A DNA stretch of 64,000 bases from an uncultured Litoreibacter sp. (GCF_947487515.1 NZ_CANKWO010000001.1:310001-374000), one strand, 5' to 3'. Shown: positions 35,586-45,274, counted from the first letter of the stretch. Made by a program: numbers and translations. Notes: generated from the sequence alone by a model not told the origin.

Positions 35586-36014
35586 TTAGGGTCGCTGAAT
35601 GCCCCTGATTGCCACGTCGAGAACTTTGCGAATTGCGGGCAGATCACTAGCGCTTACATTTCGATTGCAAGGACACTCACACTCGTCACATAGCGCCTTT
35701 AAACAGCCCCCCGCCGTAGCCGACGGCTCATAGTAGTCGGTCATCGCGCCAAGCGGCTTTCGGGGACCTTTGCACCTAAAGCAATAGAACTCTCCGACCT
35801 TGAGCGGCTGCTTTGCTTTATTCCTACGGGCCTTGAGAAACTCGAGCGCTTGAAAACCCAAAACCATTGTGGGGCGGTTCCTATCGACCCGACCCATCCC
35901 AGCCTTCAGCCAACTCCGCACCGTAGCCACAGATACGCAGGCCACGTCTGCCAACTCATGGACGTAGTAGGCCTGATTGGCCTTGATGCCCCGCGTTTTG
36001 AAGCGCGTTGCCAT
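35586..36014 (-). CDS. Small helix-turn-helix protein with a cysteine cluster
   Basis: A 142-residue protein I do not recognise as a named family. The N-terminal third reads like a MerR/excisionase helix-turn-helix (YYVHELADVACVSVATVRSWLK). The centre and C-terminus hold CFRC, CLKALCDECECPC, together about seven cysteines that could bind zinc. Its ATG overlaps the TAA of the upstream 69-residue gene by one base, so they are coupled. Beside an integrase, a role in excision control or integration regulation is plausible but unproven. Confidence 0.65.
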   Translation of the reverse strand: MATRFKTRGIKANQAYYVHELADVACVSVATVRSWLKAGMGRVDRNRPTMVLGFQALEFLKARRNKAKQPLKVGEFYCFRCKGPRKPLGAMTDYYEPSATAGGCLKALCDECECPCNRNVSASDLPAIRKVLDVAIRGIQRP

Positions 36015-36223
36015 TATACGCGCTCTGCGCTGGGATCAGTCCTGTTAGACTCCGCCCACGCATTTAGATCTGCGCCGCGATAGATGATCTTGCGGCCCAA
36101 GCGATAGAATGCTGGCCCCATATTTTTGTGACGCCATTGGGCAAGCTTTTCGCGGTCGCCAATGAGGTCCAATTCCGGATCGCCCAGAACGTAGATGCGG
36201 TCTTGCTCGAATAAGTTTTCCAT
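36014..36223 (-). CDS. AlpA/excisionase-like DNA-binding protein
   Basis: A 69-residue protein starting at the ATG at 36223 behind a strong AGGAGG box nine bases away. DREKLAQWRHKNMGPAFYRLGRKIIYRGADLNAW matches the winged-helix pattern of AlpA and Xis proteins that recognise attachment sites. It is coupled to the next gene through a TAATG overlap. Together with the recombinase downstream it forms a small excision-integration cassette. Confidence 0.7.
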   Translation of the reverse strand: MENLFEQDRIYVLGDPELDLIGDREKLAQWRHKNMGPAFYRLGRKIIYRGADLNAWAESNRTDPSAERV

Positions 36224-36321
36224 ACTTCCAATCCTCCTGTGTTGGATTGGATGCTGTCTGGCAGAACAGGAAACGTCTGAAAACAATCTCAAAAGAGCAA
36301 ATGTTCAATTGAAAAAGGCGT

Positions 36322-37155
36322 TTACTTCGGCACCTTTTTCTCCGTTTTCATCAACTCATGAACCACCGGCGATATAGTTGCTCCTGTTGAAACCTTCTCG
36401 AACCCCATCCCTAACAATCCACCCGATAAGTGATTCAATGGAGGGTTCCAGTCCGCCTCAACCAACTGCGGTATTGCCCACTCCCCAGCCGAGCGCACAT
36501 TTGCTTTTATACCCAGTATTCTAAACAGGTCCTCCAACGCGCGACCATAGTCCGTTGAGGGATGGTTGCCGTCGCTTACAGTTCCGATCGTTGGCTTGAT
36601 CCCCCGCTCCTGCGCGAACAGTCGCGCGAACCGAAGGGCTATTGTCCGTGCGTAGTAATTTGGCGGACGGTTCGAAACATTCCAAAAGTCAGCCTCTTGC
36701 TGCTTTAGTTCGGCCAAGCGACGCCTATAGGCCTCTATCATGCGAATAATAACTAGCAGAGAACTATGATGGAAACCGGTATCTACCACGTTTCTTACTG
36801 CGAGGTCATTCGGGCTATTTATCCGAGCTGAACCGCTCCCTTGAAGAGCGTACAAGTTGATAACCGGTTCAAGTCTGTCCATCATCTCAACATGAGGCGG
36901 CGCGTCGCGATCCTGACCAACCAATTGGAATAATATACCTTCGCAGTGACCGATGACCGCCTTCACAGCCTTTAATTCCAGCAAAAACTCGGACTTGCTG
37001 TCATGAAAATTCGGGCGTGAAATATCAATGAACGGACTGCCCCCTGACAGGAAGTTGCGGGGCCTATCCCCAAACAACTCCTCGCAAAGCGCGTGTACCT
37101 GATCAACTTTTGACGGTTGTTCCATAAGGGGGACGCTGTCACTACCTTTCCGCAT
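36322..37155 (-). CDS. Unrecognised protein, 277 residues
   Basis: I do not recognise the family. The protein is mostly helical and soluble, without signal peptide or membrane segments. It shows a long central helix (SSLLVIIRMIEAYRRRLAELKQQ) that could be a coiled coil. After it comes YYARTIALRFARLFAQERG followed by TDYGRALEDLFRILG. The latter recalls C-terminal domains seen beside recombinases and in abortive-infection-like proteins, but I cannot assign it. Codon use looks AT-richer than the core genome. It lies on the same strand as the recombinase cassette, 98 bases upstream of it. A start at residue 11 is possible. Confidence 0.6.
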   Translation of the reverse strand: MRKGSDSVPLMEQPSKVDQVHALCEELFGDRPRNFLSGGSPFIDISRPNFHDSKSEFLLELKAVKAVIGHCEGILFQLVGQDRDAPPHVEMMDRLEPVINLYALQGSGSARINSPNDLAVRNVVDTGFHHSSLLVIIRMIEAYRRRLAELKQQEADFWNVSNRPPNYYARTIALRFARLFAQERGIKPTIGTVSDGNHPSTDYGRALEDLFRILGIKANVRSAGEWAIPQLVEADWNPPLNHLSGGLLGMGFEKVSTGATISPVVHELMKTEKKVPK

Positions 37156-37624
37156 TTCAAGCTATCGAAACTACTTCGCCCCACCCTACACTGATTAGCA
37201 TAAGGTCGGCCAACCCATCCCCTTATCGCATTCATTTAGTCGGTATATTTCGCAGCCTTGGGGTAAGCGTGACAGCGTAGGGGGCGTTTGGCTTGTCCAA
37301 ATCCCCCCGAAGCCGGGTTGGGTCGCCATGGGCGAGCCACAGTAGAAGAAACCAAAATCAGGTCACTAAATGGCTCTGGACATACAACAACGACCGGTCC
37401 AGCATGGCCACCGGCGGCATCACACCCGCAATGAAACTGAAACAGGCCGCGTAGCTCTACAAACGGACCCCATTGAGTATGAGGGGTTTTCGGAGTTGCA
37501 ATAGGGGCGCAGGTCAAAACGTCGCAAATGAATTTGGTGGTTCTGGTCCCACAGCCTCCGTAGACAATTAGGATCGAAAGGAAGTTCAAATGCGGAATTT
37601 TTCTGACCAAAAGGAATTTTTAAA
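37156..37624. other. Gap with no supportable gene
   Basis: About 470 bases between the unrecognised minus-strand gene and the small membrane gene. A 124-codon frame on the minus strand (37236-37610) looks non-coding: it is rich in Pro, Gly and Cys and lacks a ribosome site. The right part should hold the promoter of the membrane protein-RTX unit. Confidence 0.5.
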
Positions 37625-37828
37625 TTGAATAATTCCCCGAACTACAAGCATCAAAGGGAAAAGAAAATCGCTATTCCCTGTTGGTTTTTAATTTTGTTAT
37701 TTTGGGTTGCTTTCCCATCATTCGCCGCGAATTCGTTATTTGCACTTCCCTCTATTGTGTACTTAATTTGCGTACCAATATGGATTGCAGTTCATCACCT
37801 TAAAAACAGAAACATTAACGGAAATTGA
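37625..37828 (+). CDS. Small two-helix membrane protein, possible immunity protein
   Basis: A 67-residue peptide from a TTG start with AAAGGA nine bases upstream. Two hydrophobic helices are clear: about 15-37 (IAIPCWFLILLFWVAF) and 39-60 (LFALPSIVYLICVPIWIAV), with basic ends facing the cytoplasm. Its TGA is two bases before the ATG of the 1,592-residue RTX gene, so the two are translationally coupled. Small membrane proteins in this position often protect the producer of a membrane-active toxin; this is inference from arrangement. The non-ATG start and short size keep confidence moderate. Confidence 0.5.
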   Translation: MNNSPNYKHQREKKIAIPCWFLILLFWVAFPSFAANSLFALPSIVYLICVPIWIAVHHLKNRNINGN

Positions 37829-37830
37829 CC

Positions 37831-40800
37831 ATGATTGAAAGTGTCCTGACAAATTCGGATAATGAAAGCCGCGTCGGTGAAACCGTCGGTGGAGCCGTGT
37901 CAGGAGTCGTAGGTTTTTCTATCGATTCTTTAGGGCATGCCGCAACAGCAGTGCATTATACTCTGGGTGAAGTTACGGGAGTATTAGGATCAGTCGTTGG
38001 CGGGTATGTCACTCAAATATCAGATGGTTACTATTCAACTCGAGATTTCGCACAGCATTCTGGTGACGTTGTTGGAGGGGCAGTTGGGTCAGTTGGGGGA
38101 CTAATAGCTGGCGCAGGAGCCTTTGGGACAGCGGGCCTGTCCTTTGTGGCCGGCTTTGGCACATCATTATTATTCGAAGCTATATATAGTACATATGGCT
38201 CTCCTGTCCAAGCTAGTGCGCACACTAGCGTCCGTTCACTTAACACTGATGGTTCAGTGTCAACTCAATACCATGGTGTGATTGGTCAAAGAACCATCAA
38301 TGGTGAAAGATTCGCGATTCTACATACCGTTGAAGTTACGCGAGGAGCAGATGGTGAGGTGTCTAGAGAACAATACACAACAGAAATATCCGTAGATGAA
38401 ATAGAGAGCACCTTTGCTCAGTTTGAAGCCATCGATAACGCATTCGAAAGAGATACGAACCCTAACCCGGACGGCTATGGCTCACCGGTAGGCGATCCAA
38501 ATGACCCAAATGGTGGCGGCAACGATAGCCCCGCTGAAACTTTTGGCGCTGAACAGCTTAATAGCTGGGAAGGAGATATCACGGTTACCTTCCCAAATGC
38601 GCGGCCAATTATTCTCGACCTTGACGGCGACGGCGTCGAGATCACCTTTGGCGAGAACATCTTCTTCGACATGGACGAAGACGGCTACCTCGAGCAAACC
38701 TCCTGGGCTGCTGCCGACGACGGCTTCTTGGTTATCGACCTAGCGGCTGACGGCTCGATTGGTACTGGCGACGGCGTAATCGACCAAGCCCGCGAGATCG
38801 CCTTTGGACTGTGGGGGCCAGAGGGTGCGACGGACCTGCAAGCTCTGGCTCAGGCAACAGATGAACAAGGCAACCTGATCTTCGACAGCAACGGTGATAG
38901 CGTACTCGACAGCAGCGATGCCCTTTGGTCGTCGTTCAATGTCTGGCAGGACGTGAACCAGAACGGCGTGACGGACGACGGCGAGCTGCTGACCTTGGCG
39001 AGCCTTGGCATCACCTCGATCAACCTGACCTACGATGATGGCACGACTTACTCTGATACCGATGACGACATCACGGTCTTCGGCAATACTTTGCATGGGC
39101 TTGCGTCCTTTGTGCAAAACGGTGAACTAGTTGAGGGCGGCGTTGGCGATGTATCTCTTGCCTACAACACGCAAGGTTACCGCCGCATAGAAACCGACCA
39201 AGGATATGAAATAGAATTCGAGAGCGGAGAGACACTGCGATACGCCGAGCTAGGTGGGACAGGCAGCGCTGACGTTAATTTGGTCAGTGAGTGGCTTAAC
39301 GGCGCAACTGGTGACGGGCGCAACAATGTCCTTGATGCGAGTGGGCACACTTTGGGTGTCCAGATTGCCGGCGGTGCTGGGAATGACACCATCACGGGCG
39401 GCCAGCTCGACGATCTTCTGTCCGGGGACGCCGGAGCCGATGCGTTGGTTGGCGGTGGCGGCAATGACGTCTTATTTGTCGATCAACATGACACGGTTAT
39501 TCAAGGCGGAACCGGGAGCGACACGGTCATTTTCAACGGCGATGGTGCACTGACCCTGAACCTGGTCACGTCGTCTGTCGAGCAAGTCTATGGTGGTGAA
39601 CAGGCTGACACCCTTACCGCTTCAGGTGGGCAATATTCGGTCTCTGCCTACGGCGGCGACGGTAACGACACGCTCACAGGCGGAGAGGACAACGACGTTT
39701 TATCCGGTGATGGCGGCAACGATGTTCTGTCAGGTCTTCGTGGCGATGATACACTTCTCGGCGGCGCCGGAGATGACACCGTTCATGGCAGCATCGGTGG
39801 CGACTTTATCTTGGGTGGTGACGGCAATGACGACCTCTTTGGCGGTGACCATGATGATACGATCTTTGGTGGCGACGGCGATGATGATCTAGAGGGCAAC
39901 GCCAATGATGACTTCCTCAGGGGCGATGGTGGCAATGATACGCTCGATGGTGGTCAGGGAGACGACCGTCTTTACGGCGGCGACGGCAATGATCATCTGA
40001 CCGACCGCTCTGGCGACAATCATCTTTCAGGCGGCGACGGCAATGACCTGTTTTTTGTCAGCGATACGTCAAACCGATCTGAGGTTTTGGGCGGGAGCGG
40101 GTACGACACACTACGTCTTGCAGGCGTACGGTCTGATTGGTCCATCGTCCAGCGCTCCAATGGGCAATATCACGTCAGCAATGGTGCTGCCACATTCGAA
40201 GTCATGGACGTCGAGCGGATCGTGTTCGAGGGAAATTGGACTGCACATGCGCTTGCGGGGACGAACGCTCAAGAAGACAACTCGGACGCGTTTGTTCAGG
40301 GCAACGCCTACTATGTGAATGGCAATACTGCGACGAGCGGAGCTCAACGGATTGCCAATCACGAAGTGTGGGTGAGCTCCTATACGACAATTGATTTTAA
40401 TGACGGGCAACGCTTGGTCTCTTTGCTGGAGGGGGCCGATTATCTCTTTGGCCATGCGGGCTCAGATAGCATTAGTGCCGGTGGCGGGAATGATACGCTG
40501 CACGGTGGAGCTGGGTCTGACTTTGTAAACGGAGAGGCTGGTCACGACACTCTCTATGGCAACGCCGGGTCAGACACGTTGCTGGGTGGGGCTGGCAATG
40601 ACACAATCGACGGCGGTAGCGGCGACGACGCGATTAATGGCGGTGACGGGAACGACCACATCTCGGGTGGAACCGGTGGGGACTATCTCTATGGCGGGGC
40701 GGGCAACGATTTGATTGCTGGCCAGGTTGGGTCTGATTTCATCTCGGGGCAAACCGGTGACGATCAGCTCTTTGCGGGTGACGGTGATGATACTGTGTAT

Positions 40801-42609
40801 GGCGGCGAAGGGGACGATACTCTGGACGGTGGGTATGGTCGTGACGCGCTCTATGGTGGCGATGGCAACGACACTCTTCATGGTCAACAAGGCAACGACA
40901 CACTGTCTGGCGGCGAGGGTGATGACACCTTGAATGCCGGTATTGGCTTGGATGCCCTTTATGGCGGAAGCGGAAACGACACACTTGATGGAGGTGATGA
41001 TGACGATTACCTGGCCGGTGGTGAAGGTGATGATGAGATCGCCGGTGGGAACGGGAACGATCTCCTTCTCGGTGGGGCTGGCTCCGACATCTTGAACGGT
41101 GGTGCAGGTGTTGATTTTGCGAGCTTTGATGCTCTCGTAGCGTTTGTCCATGTCGATCTGCGAACAGGTATTGCCACAAGTGATGTTGATGTCGACACAT
41201 TGAGCGGTATCGAAAATTTATTTGGTACGGAATTTGATGACACTCTTATCGGAGATGGCGCTCATAATGTAATCATCGGTGGTGCGGGAGCCGATCACTT
41301 GCATGGGCTTGCCGGCAATGATGTTCTAGAAGGCCGCGATGGGACCGACGTTTTGCATGGGAATGCCGGTATCGACAGTCTAGATGGCGGTGCCGGCAAT
41401 GATGCTCTAATCGGCGGTGATGGTGCTGATCAACTCATCGGTGGCGATGGAATTGATCGTGCTCAGTATACCGATGCAACAACTAGTGTAATTGCGGACT
41501 TGCAATATGCGCATCTAAATACAGGCTTCGCAGCTGGAGATACGTATTCGAGCATCGAGAACCTCTACGGCTCGGTGTATAGCGATGGTCTTCGTGGCAA
41601 CGCTGGCAATAATATCATATGGGGCGGGGCTGGCAACGACTGGATATCGGGGCGGGACGGAGATGACACCCTGCACGGTGGCGACGGCAACGATTACTTG
41701 GTCGGCGGGGCTGGAGCAGACCGGCTCGTCGGGGGTGAGGGCTTCGATCGGGCGCAGTATAGTGACGCATCCTCCAGCGTCGTGGTTGATTTACAATTTG
41801 CATCCAACAACACCGGCTTCGCTGCCGGGGATACTTTCGACAGTATCGAACGAGTGTTCGGTTCGAACCATAGCGACGATATTCGTGGCGATCAGTTCGA
41901 TAACGACCTGTGGGGTCATCATGGCAACGACCACTTACATGGTCGAGACGGAAATGATTATCTATTCGGCGACGCAGGTAACGACACCCTAGAGGGCGGA
42001 GTGGGAAACGACCATCTCAGCGGTGGTGCTGGAAATGACGTTATTTACACGGGCATCATTGATGGAGAGGCATACGGGCTGGATACAGCTTATGGTGGTA
42101 CCGGACATGATCAAATCACAGGCTCTAATGGAACCGACCGATTGAATGGTGAAGAGGGAAATGACGTTCTGCACGGAGGGCAGGATTGGTCTACCGCAGA
42201 CATTGACTATCTCAATGGCGGAAGCGGGAACGATATCTTGATTTCAGGCCAAGATCGTACACCACAGGCCGCATACCAACACAGAGGGGATCACCTTTTC
42301 GGTGGTGATGGGGATGACCAACTCGTCGGAGGGCGCGCCAATGACCGATTGGAAGGCGGTTCGGGTGCCGATACGTTTATCTTCGAAGTGACCTTTGGTC
42401 AGGACCGGATCGTAGATTTTGAAGTCAATGCAGCTGGTGAGCAAATCGACTTGTCTGCCATTGTGCAAATCAGCAGTTTCTCGGATCTGCTCGCAAACCA
42501 CGCCAGTCAGTCAGGTGCCGATACGGAGATCAGCGATGGGCTTGGCAATACTATCACTCTTGCTAACGTTACTCTATCTAGTCTCTCAGCCGATAATTTT
42601 GTTTTCTGA
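37831..42609 (+). CDS. Giant RTX protein with glycine-zipper N-terminus
   Basis: A predicted type I-secreted protein of 1,592 residues. It has no signal peptide. Residues about 16-58 and 77-112 are glycine-zipper stretches (GETVGGAVSGVVG; GDVVGGAVGSVGGLIAGAG), a pattern of membrane-inserting toxins. Residues about 258-330 contain LDLDGDGVE and FDMDEDGYLEQTSW, a calcium-binding fold common in large RTX proteins. From about 513 to 1,515 come many GGxGxDxhx repeats, interrupted by spacers. The end, DRIVDFEVNAAGEQIDLSAI followed by LSSLSADNFVF, is a typical C-terminal secretion signal. No HlyB/HlyD genes lie nearby. The first 240 codons are AT-richer than the rest. Adhesin or biofilm protein is an alternative to toxin. 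Confidence 0.85.
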   Translation: MIESVLTNSDNESRVGETVGGAVSGVVGFSIDSLGHAATAVHYTLGEVTGVLGSVVGGYVTQISDGYYSTRDFAQHSGDVVGGAVGSVGGLIAGAGAFGTAGLSFVAGFGTSLLFEAIYSTYGSPVQASAHTSVRSLNTDGSVSTQYHGVIGQRTINGERFAILHTVEVTRGADGEVSREQYTTEISVDEIESTFAQFEAIDNAFERDTNPNPDGYGSPVGDPNDPNGGGNDSPAETFGAEQLNSWEGDITVTFPNARPIILDLDGDGVEITFGENIFFDMDEDGYLEQTSWAAADDGFLVIDLAADGSIGTGDGVIDQAREIAFGLWGPEGATDLQALAQATDEQGNLIFDSNGDSVLDSSDALWSSFNVWQDVNQNGVTDDGELLTLASLGITSINLTYDDGTTYSDTDDDITVFGNTLHGLASFVQNGELVEGGVGDVSLAYNTQGYRRIETDQGYEIEFESGETLRYAELGGTGSADVNLVSEWLNGATGDGRNNVLDASGHTLGVQIAGGAGNDTITGGQLDDLLSGDAGADALVGGGGNDVLFVDQHDTVIQGGTGSDTVIFNGDGALTLNLVTSSVEQVYGGEQADTLTASGGQYSVSAYGGDGNDTLTGGEDNDVLSGDGGNDVLSGLRGDDTLLGGAGDDTVHGSIGGDFILGGDGNDDLFGGDHDDTIFGGDGDDDLEGNANDDFLRGDGGNDTLDGGQGDDRLYGGDGNDHLTDRSGDNHLSGGDGNDLFFVSDTSNRSEVLGGSGYDTLRLAGVRSDWSIVQRSNGQYHVSNGAATFEVMDVERIVFEGNWTAHALAGTNAQEDNSDAFVQGNAYYVNGNTATSGAQRIANHEVWVSSYTTIDFNDGQRLVSLLEGADYLFGHAGSDSISAGGGNDTLHGGAGSDFVNGEAGHDTLYGNAGSDTLLGGAGNDTIDGGSGDDAINGGDGNDHISGGTGGDYLYGGAGNDLIAGQVGSDFISGQTGDDQLFAGDGDDTVYGGEGDDTLDGGYGRDALYGGDGNDTLHGQQGNDTLSGGEGDDTLNAGIGLDALYGGSGNDTLDGGDDDDYLAGGEGDDEIAGGNGNDLLLGGAGSDILNGGAGVDFASFDALVAFVHVDLRTGIATSDVDVDTLSGIENLFGTEFDDTLIGDGAHNVIIGGAGADHLHGLAGNDVLEGRDGTDVLHGNAGIDSLDGGAGNDALIGGDGADQLIGGDGIDRAQYTDATTSVIADLQYAHLNTGFAAGDTYSSIENLYGSVYSDGLRGNAGNNIIWGGAGNDWISGRDGDDTLHGGDGNDYLVGGAGADRLVGGEGFDRAQYSDASSSVVVDLQFASNNTGFAAGDTFDSIERVFGSNHSDDIRGDQFDNDLWGHHGNDHLHGRDGNDYLFGDAGNDTLEGGVGNDHLSGGAGNDVIYTGIIDGEAYGLDTAYGGTGHDQITGSNGTDRLNGEEGNDVLHGGQDWSTADIDYLNGGSGNDILISGQDRTPQAAYQHRGDHLFGGDGDDQLVGGRANDRLEGGSGADTFIFEVTFGQDRIVDFEVNAAGEQIDLSAIVQISSFSDLLANHASQSGADTEISDGLGNTITLANVTLSSLSADNFVF
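39368..42380 (+). repeat. RTX nonapeptide repeat region
   Basis: A long run of degenerate 27-base units coding GGxGxDxhx, in several blocks separated by spacers. Two spacers near 41440 and 41740 are close copies of each other (both hold DRAQYxDA, then NTGFAAGDTxxSIE), showing internal duplication. Confidence 0.85.
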
Positions 42610-42713
42610 TCTCAGAGTTGTTAATTCTAAATCATATGACCGTGCCACATCTGTAGCCGCAAATGAGGCATGGTTTTGACTGTTGCGCTGACTTGATTTG
42701 AGCAATTGCACCT

Positions 42714-42945
42714 TTGGCCCAAGCTATAATCACGTTAGCGGGTAGCGCCTCATTCCCAGCCGGGATGGATGTGCTGACCCCAACCGTCAAAGTTGCCATC
42801 GAAACCCTGCGCGATGGCGACCTAGTGATCGGCGGCAACGAGGAAACCGGCATCTCCGGCGTCTTCCCGGTCACCGCTGTCATGTCTCGGCAGGCGCTCG
42901 ATACGCTGTGGCTAGCGCTGGAAAACGAGGCGGGTGAGTCGAGCC
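42714..42945 (+). pseudogene. Hint-domain protein fragment cut by IS66
   Basis: An open frame of about 77 codons encodes the start of a Hint/intein-like domain: SFPAGMDVLTPT, IETLRDGDLVIG, then DTLWLALENEAGE. It reads directly into the IS66 end at 42946, where the match stops. In intact relatives the frame continues for another 100 residues or more. Nothing convincing precedes it, since an in-frame stop occurs at 42699-42701. So it lacks both ends, or began at the TTG at 42714. It was probably an RTX-Hint or polymorphic-toxin type gene following the giant RTX gene. Confidence 0.65.
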
Positions 42946-42957
42946 GTAAGCGCCCCT

Positions 42958-44460
42958 TCAGCCCTTATAGTTCCACGGCAACAGTTCATCAATCCTGTTG
43001 ATCTTGTGGTCGGCAATACGCGTGAGGACATCCGTCAGCCAAGCCTGCGGATCCACATTGTTGAGCTTTGCGGTTTCCATGAGGGTATAGATGATGGCAG
43101 CGGAGTTGCCGCCGCGTTCAGAGCCGACAAACATGTAGTTTTTGCGACCGATGGCGATGCCGCGCATTGAGCGTTCTGCTGTGTTGTTGTCCAACTCCAG
43201 AAACCCATGGTCCAAATATCCGCGCAGCCGCTTCATGCGGGTCAGTGCATAGCGGATGGCGTTGGCCAGCGGCGTTTTGCCTGACAGCTTGGGCAGCTCG
43301 CCTTGCAGCCAACGTTCCAGATCATCAAGAATGGGTTTTGACTTTGCTTGCCGTAGTGCGACGCGCTGATCTGGGAGCAACCCACGCGCCTCCTTCTCCA
43401 CAGCATAGAGCAGCGCGATGCGCCGGATGGCTTGTTCTGCAACATGCGACTCTTGGGATTTGAACACATCCACGAACTTGCGCCTGACGTGCGCCATGCA
43501 GGCCACTTCCTTAATCTGGCCCGAACGATACAGCTCTTCAAAACCTGCATATCCATCAGCGTGCATCCAACCCTGATAGTCCTTGAGGTGCTGGCTGGGG
43601 CGGATGCCTTTGCGGTCTGGCGTGAACTCATACCAAGCAGCTGGCGGGGCATCGCTGCCCCAAGGGCACTCATCTCGTCCATACGCCCAAAAACGGGCTA
43701 CCTTTGTCTTGCCGTTCCCGGGAGCGAGCATCTTTACGGGCGTATCATCTGCGAAGATAGCCTGACCGGATAGCACATAACGCTTGATGGCCTCGGCCAG
43801 TGGCTGCAGGAGCGCAGCTGCCTTACCGACCCATCCGGCCAAGGTGGAGCGATCCATGTGTAAACCTTCACGGGCAAAGATTTGCGCTTGGCGGTATAGC
43901 GGCAGATGATCCATGTATTTGCTGATCAGCACATGAGCTAAGAACCCTGGGCCGGGAATGCCTTTCTCGATTGGGCGCGACGGCATTGGCGCTTGATTGA
44001 TGCATTCGCAGCCTTTGCAGGCCATGCGGGGGCGGATGATCTGGTTCACGACAAAACGACCCGGGACATATTCCAGTTCCTCTGTCGTATCGCGGCCCAG
44101 TTCACGCAATGCGCCGCCACAGCCTGTGCAGGCGTCACCAACAGATAGCATCTGTTCGACACGCGGTAGATGCTCGGGAAGTGGTTTGCGCTTGGGTTTG
44201 GTCTTCGTTTCCTCGTCAGCTTGCTTTGGCGGCATGACAGGTGCAGCGGCAGCATCGGCCACCTCTTCATCCTCAAGGCGCAATTGCAGCTGATCAATAC
44301 CCTCGGCCTTTGATCCAAAGCGGTGGGTATTTTGGCCCGCAACCTGATGACGCAGCTTCTCAATCAGCATGTCGCGGTTCTTCAACTCCGCCATTAATCC
44401 AATGGTAAATGCGCGCAGTTCGGCGGGTTCAGAGGGGATGATATCAGGCGTGCTGGACAT
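42958..44460 (-). CDS. tnpC: IS66 transposase TnpC
   Basis: The DDE transposase of the element, 500 residues. The N-terminus has a long helix ([18 protein letters not shown], leucine-zipper like), then a zinc finger (CTGCGG and CKGCE). The catalytic core begins near [18 protein letters not shown], with a DDTPVKML segment and the family end [27 protein letters not shown]. It is intact. Confidence 0.94.
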   Translation of the reverse strand: MSSTPDIIPSEPAELRAFTIGLMAELKNRDMLIEKLRHQVAGQNTHRFGSKAEGIDQLQLRLEDEEVADAAAAPVMPPKQADEETKTKPKRKPLPEHLPRVEQMLSVGDACTGCGGALRELGRDTTEELEYVPGRFVVNQIIRPRMACKGCECINQAPMPSRPIEKGIPGPGFLAHVLISKYMDHLPLYRQAQIFAREGLHMDRSTLAGWVGKAAALLQPLAEAIKRYVLSGQAIFADDTPVKMLAPGNGKTKVARFWAYGRDECPWGSDAPPAAWYEFTPDRKGIRPSQHLKDYQGWMHADGYAGFEELYRSGQIKEVACMAHVRRKFVDVFKSQESHVAEQAIRRIALLYAVEKEARGLLPDQRVALRQAKSKPILDDLERWLQGELPKLSGKTPLANAIRYALTRMKRLRGYLDHGFLELDNNTAERSMRGIAIGRKNYMFVGSERGGNSAAIIYTLMETAKLNNVDPQAWLTDVLTRIADHKINRIDELLPWNYKG

Positions 44461-44528
44461 GCGTTCATATACCTGTTGTGGTCATCGTCGTGAATCCCTG
44501 AAGCGCAAAAGACCCAACAATTATGGGC

Positions 44529-44876
44529 TCATCCAACCTTTAATGGTCGCCATGTCTTTTGTGGCATGCGCCAGTCGATGCCCTCCAGCAACATCGATAA
44601 CTGCGCAGGCGTTACGTTGATCTTGCCGTCCTTGGCGGCAGGCCACACAAATCGGCCTTTCTCCAGCCGTTTGCTGAACAGACACGCGCCTTGGCTATCC
44701 CACCAGATGATCTTCAGAAGATCACCACGACGGCCACGAAACACAAACAGATGGCCAGAATACGGGTCTTCTGCCAGAACCGATGACGCCTGCGATGCCA
44801 GTGTATTAAATCCGCGCCGCATGTCCGTCACGCCAGCCGCAAGCCAAACCCGCGTGTTGCTTGGCACAGGGATCAT
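44529..44876 (-). CDS. tnpB: IS66 accessory protein TnpB
   Basis: A 115-residue IS66 Orf2 protein from the ATG at 44876, which overlaps the tnpA stop by four bases. [18 protein letters not shown] and [31 protein letters not shown] are diagnostic. It is required for IS66 transposition in related elements; its biochemical role is not well known. It is not the TnpB of IS200/IS605. Confidence 0.93.
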   Translation of the reverse strand: MIPVPSNTRVWLAAGVTDMRRGFNTLASQASSVLAEDPYSGHLFVFRGRRGDLLKIIWWDSQGACLFSKRLEKGRFVWPAAKDGKINVTPAQLSMLLEGIDWRMPQKTWRPLKVG

Positions 44877-45265
44877 GCCGTCAATCCCTCCACCAAGCTG
44901 ACCACAGCGCACAATGCAGTTGGCCCCTCGATCAAAAGCCGTCGTCCGTCAGACAGCGTAAGGTCAACGCGGGTGGCGCGCAGCGGTGTTTGAGTAGCAC
45001 CCGTCATGATAGCGGGGGCAATCGTGTCAGAAACCACTTCGGCGTCATCAATCTCAACATGCAAAAAACCGTCGACCGCCGGAAGAACAGTTTCGTCATC
45101 GGCCGTCACAGCAAAACGTGGATCACGCAGCCATTTATGGATGAGGTTGGCATTCACCGCATAACGGCGTGCCACCAGCGCCACCGATGCATCCGCAACG
45201 CGCGTTTGACCGCAAATCTCGCGCTTCTCGTCATCTGACCAAAACCGCTTCTTTCCCGTACCCAT
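44873..45265 (-). CDS. tnpA: IS66 accessory protein TnpA
   Basis: A 130-residue Orf1 protein with an IS3/IS66-type helix-turn-helix ([38 protein letters not shown]). The middle is acidic and the end reads [15 protein letters not shown]. It probably binds the element ends. It is first in the tnpABC operon, with a strong hairpin just upstream. Confidence 0.9.
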   Translation of the reverse strand: MGTGKKRFWSDDEKREICGQTRVADASVALVARRYAVNANLIHKWLRDPRFAVTADDETVLPAVDGFLHVEIDDAEVVSDTIAPAIMTGATQTPLRATRVDLTLSDGRRLLIEGPTALCAVVSLVEGLTA

Positions 45266-45274
45266 GGAGTGCCC

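Noticed and set aside
34514-35647. GTG start at 35647 for the inner recombinase
   Set aside because: It would overlap the preceding gene by 62 bases and has no ribosome site, while the ATG at 35533 has one.
37236-37610. 124-codon minus-strand frame beside the unrecognised island gene
   Set aside because: It has no ribosome site, an unusual Pro/Gly/Cys-rich composition and no domain-like pattern, so I treat it as non-coding.
40570-41151. Long antisense frames within the RTX repeats
   Set aside because: They mirror the low-complexity repeat codons of the real gene and carry no independent signals.
39368-42380. Regular repeats that could suggest a CRISPR or satellite array
   Set aside because: Units are 27 bases, in frame, and encode GGxGxDxhx; they vary at third positions and have no unique spacers.
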